NCBI RefSeq assembly: GCF_910589235.1
Contig: NC_060958.1
Span: 1,016,001-1,080,000 of the forward strand
DNA from: Vespa crabro
Lineage: Eukaryota; Arthropoda; Insecta; Hymenoptera; Vespidae
DNA length: 64,000 nt
Reading direction: 5' to 3'
Both the position numbers and the translations under genes were made by a program. Shown piece after piece: positions 1 through 10,809 of this stretch (its first letter is position 1; the number at the start of each line of letters is the position of its first letter). A model generated the notes under the pieces. The model saw only the letters and a list, made by a program, of their open reading frames with translations. It was not told the DNA's origin and did no database searches.

Positions 1-2996
1 ATAAACAATTCCCACCTGGCTCTGTCGATCTTTCTCAATGGTTGGATACTGTTGCTAAAGCTGCTATAGATGTATTTCAATTAAATACCTTATCAAGCAA
101 ATCTGATAGAAGATCAGGTTCTATATGGTTAGTGGCTCCTCTTGTTTCTAAACTACCAAGTGCTGTACAAGGGAGAGTTCTTAAAGTTGCAGGTCAAGTG
201 TTAGAATCTGGTAATTGGTCAAAAACAGCTGGCCGTGAACGAGGTAGATCCAAATCACCTTCACTTTTTAATCATCAGCCATTCTTATCATTGGTATTAA
301 CGTGCCTAAAAGGACAAGACGATCAAAGAGAAGGTTTATTAACATCATTACATTCACAATTATCGCAATTTCTTAATACCAGTAAAGAAGAGAAAAATAT
401 AGGCTCTGAAGATCCCAAAGCAAGAGAAGTTTTACAAGATGCTCTTCAATTAAGATTTAGCTTAGTTGGTGGTGTTTTCGATACAATACAACGAAATACA
501 ACTGCTACAACTGATTGGGCTATTTTACTCGTTCAATTAGTCAGTTATGGAGTAATTGATCTAAACAATAACTCAGAACTATTTACCACTGTTATAGATA
601 TGTTAGCAACATTGATACATTCCACTTTAGTCTCAGACTCACAGTCTGAAAAGGATGAAAATAAAAAGCATTATCAAAATTTAATGAAAAAGTTAAAAAA
701 GGAACTTGGTGATAGAAATTCTCCAAGTATTCGATATGTTAGGCAATTATTACCGCTGCCAAAATTAACGATGGAAGTTATTACTTGTGAACCAGTTGGT
801 TGTTTAACAGATACTAAAGGAAATAAAATCGCTGGTTTTGATAGCATTGACAAAAAACAGGTAAGCTGATCTCATTTATATAAAATATGACAAATGTCTG
901 GCTCATTTTGAGAATTGTCTATCTTAATGATAAATATATATGAATAGGGCTTACAAGTATGCGATTCACAAAGAGTTTCTGCATGGGAATTATTAGAAGG
1001 CCATAAAAATCCAGCACCTCTATCTTGGGCTTGGTTCAGAGCAGTTAGATTGGAACGTAAACCACTTACTTATCAAAATGCTCATAAATTATTAAGGTAT
1101 CATACACACAGTCAGATAAGACCAGCTAGCCATTATTTGGATCCACCACCTTTGCCACCAGAAGATTTGGAACCAGACAAAAAGGAATCTGAACCTGGCA
1201 AAGCTGATACCCCCATGAGCATTGACTCTCCAGGTAGAGTTGGTGGCAGTGTTGGTAATAGTGGGGTAGGCAATGCTGCTACTAATGGAAAAGGTAAAGC
1301 TATGAAAACTAGACGTCATAGAAGGAACAAAGGAGCTGCAACCCCTACAGCTCCTGTGTCACAACAAATACAAGTTAGTGCAATCATTATAACAATTATT
1401 TTGTGCATTTAGATTTTTAAATTTACATAATAAATGATTTTCTAGCAACCACCATCTCAACTGCAACAAATGGCATTCAACAATCAACAAGCAGCTGTTG
1501 CTCAGCAATCTGGAATGTTCACTGGGCAACCTCCACAACCTCAACAACAATGGTATGCAAATCAACAAAATCACACACCAGCACAGCAATATGGATATGG
1601 ACAACAGTTACCACCAACACCAGTTGGCGGACCTCGTTATGAAAGACCAGGAATGAATAATCAGTCCAAACAAGCATTAACTAATATGTTACGTTTGCGA
1701 TTACCAAATCAATTTATGGGTACTCAACAACAACCTAATCCTGCACCAGTAGCTGGTCCAAGTGCTTTCCAAGGCATGCAAAGGCAACAGTTTATTAGAC
1801 AGCAATTAAGAGCACAACACGGTGCGCCAGGTATTAATCCACAACAAAGTATGTTTGCACCACAACAGCAGCAACAACAACAGCAGCAGCAAGGAATGTA
1901 TGCTGGAATGCAACAAGGTGAAATATCATAGATTAAAAAAGTATATGATGCAAAAATTTAGAATGTCTCTAGTATGTGATTATTTACAGGAATGAATCAG
2001 AATTATGCAGGATATGGAGGACAACAAATGATACCACAACAGCAACAACAGCAACAACAGCAACAAACACCTCAACAGACACAACAACAGCAACAATTAT
2101 TACAACAGCAACAGCAGCAACAAGGAATAATGAATCAACAACCAAATATGATGTTCCCAAATCAACAACAAATGATGGGACCTCAAAGAGGTCCAGAGTA
2201 TATGCCACAACAAAGAATGCAACCTGCTGCAACAAGACCACCTTATTTGCAAGTAAGTATTAAACATATTGTTAAAGCTAATTTAATTATTCGCTATAAC
2301 AACGTCGTTCAAGTTATATTAAACTAATATAACCAAACTTGCGAATCCATGTAAAATTATGATGACTAAAATTACCAATGAAATACATCGAGCATACGAT
2401 TATGGGTAATTATAGTCATCGTTGGTAATGAAAGAGTTAAAAGAGAATCACTAATATATAAATTTAAATGATTACTTATATTTAATTTTCATTTATAGGC
2501 ACCAAATGTTACAATGAATGCTATGGGACCAATGGGTGGAGGTCTTCAAAACCAACCTGCTCCACCATACAGACAAGCAACTGGTAAACCAGGTGCTGTT
2601 GGAGTAACTGGAGTAGGCACAACAAACGTTAGTTTACAACAAAACCAACAATTCCAACAGGTATATTATATGCATATTTAAAGCTAATATATATAATTTT
2701 AAATTAATAAATATTTATTTATACTTATATTTATTTTATAATAAGAAAACTTTTTTTTATATTTTTTCGTTTTATAGCAAGCGATAAATCAACAACGTAT
2801 GAGACAACAAATGTTGGCTATGCAACAACAACAACAACAGGCACAGCAACAACAGCAAGCACAACAGCAACAACAACAACAACAGCAAGGTGCTGCTGGT
2901 GGACAACAACCAACTCCACAATTAGTTACACATTTACAGCGGCACTTGAGTCAACCACCACAACATCCCTATCAACATCAACCACCAGGATATTAA
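1..2996 (+). CDS. Med12: Mediator complex subunit 12 (kohtalo), C-terminal part
   Basis: Partial gene, open at the left edge. Coding exons are 1-860, 948-1373, 1446-1917, 1990-2252, 2499-2660 and 2778-2996. All have GT-AG borders; only the 1917/1990 junction splits a codon. The first exon reads KQFPPGSVDLSQWLDTVAKA and resembles the conserved Med12 helical region. Later exons become proline- and glutamine-rich, with runs of Q near 1862-1892, 2036-2123 and 2823-2888, and the protein ends in QHQPPGY. This matches the Q-rich (PQL/OPA) C-terminus of Med12. Known role of the family: Med12 activates CDK8-cyclin C in the kinase module of Mediator and relays signals to RNA polymerase II. The Q tracts mix CAA and CAG, so they are not pure triplet arrays. 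Identity is from recalled family similarity. Confidence 0.88.
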
Positions 2997-4659
2997 AACT
3001 AAGAATAACATAGTACGATATGATGCAGTGTTCCTTCAAAATGTATACACTCTTCATTTATTACTCTCGTATATTCATAACTTAAACAAAATTATTGTTC
3101 ATTTTTTAGACATGTACGTTAACGACCTATGTGTTCAGAATATTAAGCATTAACCCTCTATAACGTCGCGTAACTTTGAAGTTATATACTCATATATCTA
3201 CAGTTTAAAAATTTTATTTTATTCTTTGTCATAAATATGTATATTACAATATCTCGAAAGTGAACTTTTACTTACTAAGTAAAAATTATACTTAGTATAG
3301 TATAATTATAATAATATAAGTTATATTATAAATTTCAAATTACATAATTTTTTGTTAGACGAAAAGACAAATTGGATTAATGTAGAGGGTTAAGGAAAAT
3401 GCATAATATTATAAATTCCGGAAATTTAGATCTTCGTTATTGATAATGAAGTAGATCAATTTATTATACTATTATTTTATTATAAGTAGTGCTACAAGTT
3501 TGTCTTACACTTTAATTTACCTAGTCTTACTAATTTTTATTGTATATATCGTATTTTTAGAATGTATACATTTATCCTTGATGTTATTTTTAATAATATA
3601 GATAGAGCGACATTATATTGCAACAATACAAAATATCCCTTCTGGGGTCGCTTCTAATTTTCACAATGTCCTAAGGACTATAAAAATAGACTATAGAAAT
3701 CATTACCAATCTAAATCCATTAATTTATAAATATAAATTTATTTTGATTATCATAAAAGAAATATTATATGGGTATTTATAAATGATAAAACATAGTTTA
3801 TAATGTGTATACATTTTTTAAGAATACTGTTTTGCATTATAAGCGATGGATTAAAAATGTTAAAATCTTATCAAAGAAATAAACTACTTCTTTATCAAGA
3901 AGTAATAGAATAATTGTGAACTGAATGCAAAGGAAGTAAGCTTTGCACTTTTATAAACTATTGTAAGACGAATGTATCTAAAATTTTCATCATTTTTTAA
4001 ACTCAGTTTATTTTTTTAAGTTAATGTTAACATAATCGTGTATATACGATATCAATTTTACTTTTAAATTTCTAGAGTCTTTCTATAAATTGCCAAAACT
4101 CATTTACGTATTACGAAAATGAAGGTTGTAATATCTTATATTTGATAAAAATGAATTTCTTCATTAAATTGTACTTCATAATTTTGTATATTAAGTAGAA
4201 TACACTTCGTTCATGTAATATGATCAATGTTACAAAACTAGTTCATGAAACAAAACAATGGAAAGAGAAGATAAAATTTATTCATCTTATTATAAGAATA
4301 AAATTTTCTTCTTACAACCAGAAATAAAAGCATTTTGAATTAATGTTTAATATAAAAATATATGTATTATATTGAATATTATATCATATTATTTTAGTTA
4401 ATTGTTAATTTTTTTAAACAACACCTTGTATCATAAAATAAAAAATTATTAACTTGTAACAAAGCTTACATATAAGAATATTAAACATGTATTTCTAAAA
4501 AGTTAGCAATTAAATTATTCCTACAGCAAACATTATTTCTTGTTAATTGTCATACTACAAAAATTAATATATATTATTATAACATATAGCTGGTTATATG
4601 CTAATATATAACATAATTAGCATATAAACCAGCTTTATGATTGGCCGAATTCGTAGTAT
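2997..4659 (+). other. Med12 3' UTR and intergenic DNA
   Basis: Very AT-rich DNA after the Med12 stop, with no open frame of note. A canonical AATAAA lies at 3878-3883, with further A-rich candidates near 4325 and 4436, so the 3' UTR may be about 0.9 to 1.4 kb. From about 4,300 the sequence is recognisably duplicated near 7,800, marking the left part of the RpS23 duplication. Confidence 0.5.
4588..4634. repeat. Inverted repeat upstream of RpS23 copy A
   Basis: Arms AGCTGGTTATATGCTAAT (4588-4605) and ATTAGCATATAAACCAGCT (4616-4634) are complementary apart from one extra base, around a 10-nt loop. The corresponding place in unit B, near 8,020-8,040, lacks it. It may be a small palindromic insertion or a hairpin; no transposase or target-site duplication is evident. 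Confidence 0.7.
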
Positions 4660-4742
4660 TCCAACGAACCAAACGACAAAAACCCTAGTTTCCGTTTAGT
4701 TGGACGGTTGCTCTCTTTCGATTATATTGCGCAAGTATCAAG
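4660..4742 (+). promoter_or_regulatory. RpS23 copy A promoter and 5' leader
   Basis: The short stretch before the start codon contains CCAACGAACCAAACGACAAA and then a pyrimidine run CTCTCTTTCG near 4711-4720. Ribosomal protein genes typically initiate at such a polypyrimidine (5' TOP / TCT initiator) site, so transcription probably begins there and gives a leader of about 30 nt. No TATA box is seen. The transcription start is inferred, not shown. Confidence 0.5.
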
Positions 4743-5632
4743 ATGGGTATGTTCTGGCTCTTGATTTTATATGTTTTTCAAAACGTCATATATTCTAAAT
4801 TGTCATATTTTAATGAAAAGCGTTCAATAATAATTGCAATGTATCAATGATAATATAATTTTATATATGCTTACCAAAAATATATCTAATAAAATGAAAG
4901 TGTGTATAACCTCAAATGAAACTACACCGCGTGTTTCATTTTATTAAACAAAATTCAGTGATTTTTTAATAAATGTCATTAAATTATTTTCTCGTAATTT
5001 GTCGAAATTTTAAATATAATATTTGACTAATGCAATTGTAAAAGAAAAATGATATGTCTAATCCTATTAAGAAAAGAATCCTAAAAAGAAAAACGAAATG
5101 TCTAATCCTACAAACATGTGCTTATAGGTAAACCTCGAGGTCTTCGTACTGCTCGTAAACACGTAATTCATAGAAGGGACCAACGTTGGAACGATAAAGA
5201 CTACAAAAAAGCACATTTAGGAACAAGGTGGAAGGCTAATCCTTTTGGAGGTGCTTCACATGCTAAAGGCATTGTTTTGGAAAAAGTGTGAGTATTTCCC
5301 CTAAAGTGTAATAATTGATTTGTAATAAATTAAAATAAAAAATGTCTTACTGTAATTTATACAGTGGAGTCGAAGCCAAACAACCTAACTCTGCTATTCG
5401 CAAGTGCGTAAGAGTGCAGCTTATTAAAAATGGCAAGAAGATCACAGCTTTTGTACCTAGAGACGGCTGTCTAAACAACATTGAAGAAAATGACGAAGTT
5501 CTAGTAGCTGGATTCGGACGTAAAGGTCATGCTGTTGGTGACATTCCTGGTGTTCGTTTTAAAGTAGTAAAAGTTGCAAATGTTTCTCTACTTGCTCTTT
5601 ACAAAGAAAAGAAGGAACGTCCCAGATCATAA
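4743..5632 (+). CDS. RpS23: 40S ribosomal protein S23 (uS12), copy A
   Basis: Exons 4743-4746, 5128-5287 and 5365-5632 join to 143 codons plus stop, the standard eukaryotic RpS23 length. The first coding exon is just ATG-G. The product starts MGKPRGLRTARK and ends KKERPRS; KQPNSAIRK carries Pro62, the proline hydroxylated in this family. uS12 sits at the decoding centre of the small subunit and supports translational accuracy. The protein is identical to copy B at 8145-9034; differences between the coding exons are silent. An AATAAA at 5782-5787 follows about 150 nt after the stop. The convergent HAUS7-like gene ends only about 270 bases downstream. Confidence 0.97.
4887..4946. other. Intronic inverted repeat in RpS23 copy A
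   Basis: Inside intron 1, TAATAAAATGAAA (4887-4899) is matched by its exact complement TTTCATTTTATTA (4934-4946), giving a possible 13-bp stem around 34 nt. The same structure is kept in copy B. No clear C/D or H/ACA snoRNA boxes were identified, so its role is unknown. Confidence 0.6.
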
Positions 5633-5900
5633 ATTCTTGGTTACAAACTTTTAAAAATTTGTAATTAACAATATAAAATGGAATTAATTTAATTATAAAA
5701 GTCTAACAGATAAAAGAATTGTTTTGTTATCATTGCCTTTATTTTATTCACCATCAGTTTTGTATTTATTCAATATATGGAAATAAACAATAAAATTACA
5801 TACTATGATTTACTCTTTGTGGACGAATCATAAGTAAATTAATAGTTCATGTCCCGATGGGCATACAAAGAGTAAACAATAAACTCATTATAAATAAACA

Positions 5901-7160
5901 TTATAATGTATCAATAGTTTCATCTGTAGAAATCATAATGTCCTCTACAAGTGAATTCAATGATCTATTATAATTGATTTTTTGTGATGCACTTGGTAAC
6001 TTAAGTTTGGATATTTCATCTTTCATATGTAACATCTATAAAAAAAATTATTTGTATAGTTTATACATAAAGAATAAAAACATATAAATGCAAAATATTA
6101 CCTGTTTAAAAATCATGAAGTTAGAATGTATACTTTTGATATTTGAATCCATATTATTTTCTTTAGTATTTTCATTTCTTGTATGCGATACAGGCCAAGA
6201 AGAAATCATATTATAGGTATCCATGAATTTTTCAATTTGTACAATAAAATTCTTTTGTTCCTTAATATTATTTTGTTCTACATTGTTTTCCTACAATTAT
6301 TACATACTTTTAATATAATTACATCTATTGCCATTCAAAAAATATAAATCTTTATACATACACTATCTACAGATGAGTTTTTTATTGTAGAAATATTATT
6401 TGACTCATTAGAATCATCTAATTTTTGTAAATCTTCAAAATATTTTACAGCTTCTGAATAACTCTGTTTTATGGATGTATTACTTGGATTATTTGTATCT
6501 TCAGTAAAATGTATCTATATATGAAAAAATTCTTTATTACATGTACCTTGTAAAAGTGGTAAATTTATACTAGTTTGTTAATTTACTTTCAATAAATTTG
6601 CAATTGATTCTTCCTCATTGGTTGGAACATCAATTGAATTTATATAAACATTTTTAACAAATTGTAATAATAGAGTTAGAGTAGGAAGTTGTTCCTCTAA
6701 TGTACAATTACCCTAAAAAAGAAGACATTTACAATTAATAGAATTCACCTATTATTCATATTTACTTATTACTTATTAATTATAATATACCAATAATATA
6801 TCTTTGTTAATACAAATTCCAAGCTGAGAATAATACATTGCAAGTTTGTCTGAAAGGAAAGTAGTATTTATAACAGTTTTCATTTCAAATTAGTATATAT
6901 GCTATATAAGTTTTTTGTTTATTTCGTTTAAATGTAGTCTATAATATACCATGCAAAGCAGAACCTTCAAGTTTTTCTAAATCATTCGCAATGTTCGGTA
7001 CTTTTTCCGTAAGTAACCATGACAATAAATGAATTCGATTATCACCGGAAAATATAATAGAACTTATATTGTCTGGTTCTGCTTTAGTAATTTCAGGATA
7101 ACGTAATTTAAACAAAACATTATAAAAGTCTGACATAATCATATCTATCGTAGACATCAT
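5901..7160 (-). CDS. HAUS7: HAUS augmin-like complex subunit 7-like protein
   Basis: Minus-strand exons 7160-6950, 6849-6791, 6712-6587, 6514-6362, 6290-6102 and 6035-5901 join to 290 codons plus stop with every phase closing. The N-terminal half has YPEITKAEPDNISSIIFSGD, then HLLSWLLTEK, then LLGNCTLEEQLPTLTLLLQF. This spacing resembles vertebrate HAUS7 (YITEPKTIQELL, LEWMCT, LKGCACAQKQLHFMDQLL). The rest is polar and helical. Augmin recruits gamma-tubulin to spindle microtubules so that they branch. The start is the first of two adjacent Met codons. The family call rests on recalled motifs, so HAUS7-like is the safe reading; the gene structure is firmer. Unit B holds a broken copy. Confidence 0.72.
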
Positions 7161-7440
7161 GAAATGTGAATTAAAATTCGAAATAAAAAAAAAAAAAGAA
7201 AAAAAAAAAAAAAAAAAAAGAAAAAAATAAATATGCGTTAAAGTTTGAATACGATGTTTTATAGCACTTGCGTACTATCGACCAGTCGCTGGTTCTTTGG
7301 CAACCACTCAATTCAAGAAAATATATCTACCCTTATATACTTGAACGCGATAACTATGAAAGAACAAACGATATATAGACAAATCGTTTGATCGTTTGGT
7401 TATTGGTCTTTCATTGGACAAGTCAGCGGTGATTGGTTGA
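7161..7440 (-). promoter_or_regulatory. HAUS7-like promoter with CCAAT-box cluster
   Basis: Upstream of the minus-strand start lie an A-rich tract (7188-7233) and then three ATTGG motifs on the plus strand at 7402, 7413 and 7432, which read CCAAT on the gene's strand. Clustered CCAAT boxes are typical NF-Y sites of cell-cycle genes. The tail of the cluster (GATTGGTTGA) survives in unit B near 10,173, just beyond the deletion that removed exon 1 there. Function is inferred. Confidence 0.4.
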
Positions 7441-8144
7441 CAGGGCGTAACAGTTTTTAATGATGCATTCGTATGAAAATTATCTTAATGGTACTTATAG
7501 GCTTTTTCTCACATCTTTCTCATATTCTTTTGAGAATGACCTTTCTAAGAATTGAATTTAAATTTGTTAACTAATATAAAATACATTTTGTAATGTTCTA
7601 AAGAATATTATATATAATGTACTTATTATTTCATTTATTTTTATATTATTCTATACTAGAAATGTTATTATCTCTTTTTCTCTAATATATACGAACCGTG
7701 TGGTTTAACGCTGATAAATCGAAACATTTGATACATTGTCGCGTTATATAAATTGTTATTGATGCGAATAATATTATATATTATAATAATAATATTTTCT
7801 TCTAATTTTACAATTAGAAATAAAATCATTTTGAATTAATGTTTAATATGAAAAAATATGTACTATATTGAGTATTATAAATTATGATTTCAGTTAATTG
7901 TTGATTTTTTAAAAAAATATTTTGTATTATAAAATAAACATAATTAACATTAATTTCTAAAAAGTTAGCAATTAAATTTTCCTATAGTAAACATTGTTTC
8001 TTGTTGCCATCCTATAAAAATTAACATATATCCTACCTAGGATTAGTCGAATTAGTAATATTCTGACGAACCGAAACGACAAAAACCCTAGTTTCCGTTT
8101 AATTGAACGTAGATCTTTTTCGAATATATTACGCAGATATCAAG
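7441..8144. other. Intergenic DNA between HAUS7-like and RpS23 copy B
   Basis: AT-rich spacer containing the junction of the two duplication units near 7,700-7,790. Just before RpS23 copy B the leader reads CGAACCGAAACGACAAAAAC and then GATCTTTTTCG, so the pyrimidine initiator seen in copy A (CTCTCTTTCG) is altered. No open reading frame of interest. Confidence 0.5.
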
Positions 8145-9034
8145 ATGGGTATGTTCTGCTTCTTGAATTTATAGTTTTTTTAAAACGTCATACATTCTAA
8201 ATTGTCATATTTTAATGAAAAGCATTCATTAATAATTGCAATGTATCAATGATAATATAATTTTATATATGCTTATCATAAATATATCTAATAAAATGAA
8301 AGTGTGTATAACCTCAAACGAAACTACACCGCGTGTTTCATTTTATTAAACAAAATTCAGTGATTTTTTAATAAACGTCATTAAATTATTTTCTCGTAAT
8401 TTGTCGAAATTTTAAATATAATATTTGACTAATGCAATTGTAAAAGAAAAATGATATGTCTAATCCTATTAAGAAAAGAATCCTAAAAAGAAAAACGAAA
8501 TGTCTAATTCTACAAACATGTGCTTATAGGTAAACCTCGAGGTCTTCGTACTGCTCGTAAACATGTAATTCATAGAAGGGATCAACGTTGGAACGATAAA
8601 GACTACAAAAAAGCACATTTAGGAACAAGGTGGAAGGCTAATCCTTTTGGAGGTGCTTCACATGCTAAAGGCATTGTTTTGGAAAAAGTGTGAGTATTTC
8701 CCCTAAAGTGTAATAATTGATTTGTAATAAATTAAAATAAAAAATGTCTTACTGTAATTTATACAGTGGAGTCGAAGCCAAACAACCTAACTCTGCTATT
8801 CGCAAGTGCGTAAGAGTGCAGCTTATTAAAAATGGCAAGAAGATCACAGCTTTTGTACCTAGAGACGGCTGTCTAAACAACATTGAAGAAAATGACGAAG
8901 TTCTAGTAGCTGGATTCGGACGTAAAGGTCATGCTGTTGGTGACATTCCTGGTGTTCGTTTTAAAGTAGTAAAAGTTGCAAATGTTTCTCTACTTGCTCT
9001 TTATAAAGAAAAGAAGGAACGTCCCAGATCATAA
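8145..9034 (+). CDS. RpS23: 40S ribosomal protein S23 (uS12), copy B
   Basis: Exons 8145-8148, 8530-8689 and 8767-9034 have the same lengths and phases as copy A and encode the same 143-residue protein. Coding differences that I saw are silent third-position changes, for example CAC to CAT, GAC to GAT, and TAC to TAT near the end. Intron 1 and intron 2 are also almost identical to copy A, although DNA on both sides is clearly diverged. Both copies look intact, so neither is a processed pseudogene. Whether both are expressed cannot be judged here; the leader differs from copy A in the pyrimidine start motif. Confidence 0.95.
8289..8348. other. Intronic inverted repeat in RpS23 copy B
   Basis: The same 13-base arms as in copy A occur at 8289-8301 and 8336-8348. 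Only one base of the intervening loop differs (CAAACGAAAC instead of CAAATGAAAC). Both arms are unchanged. Confidence 0.6.
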
Positions 9035-9304
9035 ATTTTTGGTTACAAACTTTTAAAAATGTGTAATTTACAATATAAAATGAAATTAATTTAATTATAC
9101 AAGTCTAAAAGATAAAAGAATTGTTTTGTTACTATTACCCTTATTTTATTCATCATCATTTTTGTGTTTATTAATTTACAAAAACAAACAGTAACATTAC
9201 ATACTATGATTTACCATTTGCAGAAGAATCGTAAGTACACTGATATCTCATGCCCAATGATGATACAAAGGATCAAAAATTATTGCATAATATTCAAATA
9301 TCAT

Positions 9305-10165
9305 AATGTATCATTAGTTTCATCTATGGATATCATAATATTCTCTACAAGTAAATTCAACAATTTGTTATCATAATTGACTTTTTGTAATGCATTTGTG
9401 TAGCATCTATGAAAACAATTATTTTTATAGTTTATATACAAAGAATAGAAGCATCTAAATGCAAAATATTAACCCGTTTACAAATCATAAAGTCAGAATG
9501 TATACTTTTGATATTTAAATTGTTTTTATTTTTTATGCGCAATATAGGCTAAAAAGAAGTCAAATCATAAATATCCATGAATTTTTTCATTTATAAAATA
9601 AAATTCTTTTGTTGCTCAGTATTAGTCTTTTCTGTATCATTAAATATTCTTAATATAGTTACATTTATTGTCATTCGAAGAAAACATATCTTTACACATA
9701 CACTATCTGCAGATATGTTTGTTATGACTCATTAGACATCTAATTTTTGTAATTCTTTAAGATATTTTACAGCTTTTGAATAACTTAGTTTATAGAGATA
9801 TATGCTTGAATTATTTGTATCTTTGCATGAAAAATAATCTTTATCAGATATGGTTTCTAATGAATATAAATAAATATTATATATTATAAATAAATTATAC
9901 TATTTTATTAATTTATTTATTACTTTAAATAAATTTACAATTGATCTTTATTAACGATTGAAATCATCAATTGAATTTACATAAATATTTTTAATAAATT
10001 TTAAAAAAAGAAAATGTAGAAAGTAGTTCTTCTTATATACAATTAAAGGAAATAACTATAATTAACAACAGAGGAAATTTATAATTAATAGAATTCGTCT
10101 ATTATCCATATTCAGTTATTATTTATTAATTATAATGTACCAATAATATAACTTTATTAACGCAA
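9305..10165 (-). pseudogene. HAUS7-like pseudogene in duplication unit B
   Basis: Diverged remnants of the HAUS7-like exons follow in the same order as unit A: exon 6 at about 9305-9410, exon 5 at about 9475-9640, exon 4 at about 9710-9835, exon 3 at about 9920-10050 and part of exon 2 at about 10138-10165. Exon 1 and the promoter are missing, because the sequence jumps from exon 2 to DNA that in unit A lies upstream of the gene. Indels break the frame in exons 4 and 5. It retains introns, so it arose by DNA duplication, not by reverse transcription. Confidence 0.8.
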
Positions 10166-10440
10166 AATTATCAACGATTGGTTGAGAGCGCCTAAGACTT
10201 GTTAATGATCTTTAAGGTACTTAAAGGTTTGTTTCCATATTTTTCGAACGTAATAATTTCGAATATAATCTTACTAAGGAATTAAATATAAATTTTTTAA
10301 GTGATATAAAATATGTTTTGAATATATTTTGAAGAGTATTGTATGTAATATGTTTATTGTTTCCTTCATTTTTATTTTTTAAATATACTAGAAATGTCAT
10401 TCTATCTCTCTTTTCTCTCTCCATTATAGTTCGAATTTAT

Positions 10441-10809
10441 TTATTATTTTGGTAACAATGGATACTTATCTGCTGCGCGTTCTTAAATTATAACTGTATT
10501 CTGTTTAACGAATGCATTTCATTTTGTTTTGAATTTATTTGATTATTTGAAGAAGTTAAAGAAAGGATGAAAAGAAAAGCATTATTAGATGACAGAGATT
10601 TCAATAACATGTAGTCTATCGTAATTAAGCAGTATTTTACAAAAAATAAATTTACATCTTAATAAAAGTTTAATATTACTGCTGACTGAAAAAAAGTGTA
10701 TCACCGATGTGGTTAAATTTATGTGTTAACTATGAACATTCATTTATTTGATTGATCTATCGTGAATTTCAATAACGGAAAGATTCAAGACAAAATCGAG
10801 GTTATAGTT
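10441..10809 (+). other. Upstream region of the DAXX-like gene
   Basis: AT-rich DNA just past the duplication. It probably contains the DAXX-like promoter and 5' leader; no TATA box or other clear element is evident. Confidence 0.35.

Larger units (their letters stand above)
4300..7700 (+). repeat. Segmental duplication, unit A (RpS23 + HAUS7-like)
   Basis: Direct tandem duplication partner of about 7,790-10,440. Shared landmarks in order: an AT-rich segment beginning GAAATAAAAGCATTTTGAAT near 4320, the whole RpS23 gene, the HAUS7-like exons, and a tail near 7,430-7,690. Flanks are clearly diverged with many indels, while the RpS23 gene itself is nearly identical. Edges are estimated by eye and may be off by 100 bases or more. 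Unit A keeps the intact HAUS7-like gene. Confidence 0.75.
7790..10440 (+). repeat. Segmental duplication, unit B (RpS23 + decayed HAUS7)
   Basis: Second unit of the tandem duplication described at about 4,300-7,700. It begins around TACAATTAGAAATAAAATCA (about 7,809) and runs to the ACTAGAAATGTCAT region at about 10,390-10,440, whose counterpart is at about 7,658. Relative to unit A it lacks roughly 0.6 kb, including the HAUS7-like first exon and promoter. Edges are approximate. Confidence 0.75.

Noticed and set aside
1974..2263. Thr-rich plus-strand and Val-rich minus-strand frames inside Med12
   Set aside because: They are shadows of the CAA/CAG glutamine tract in other frames.
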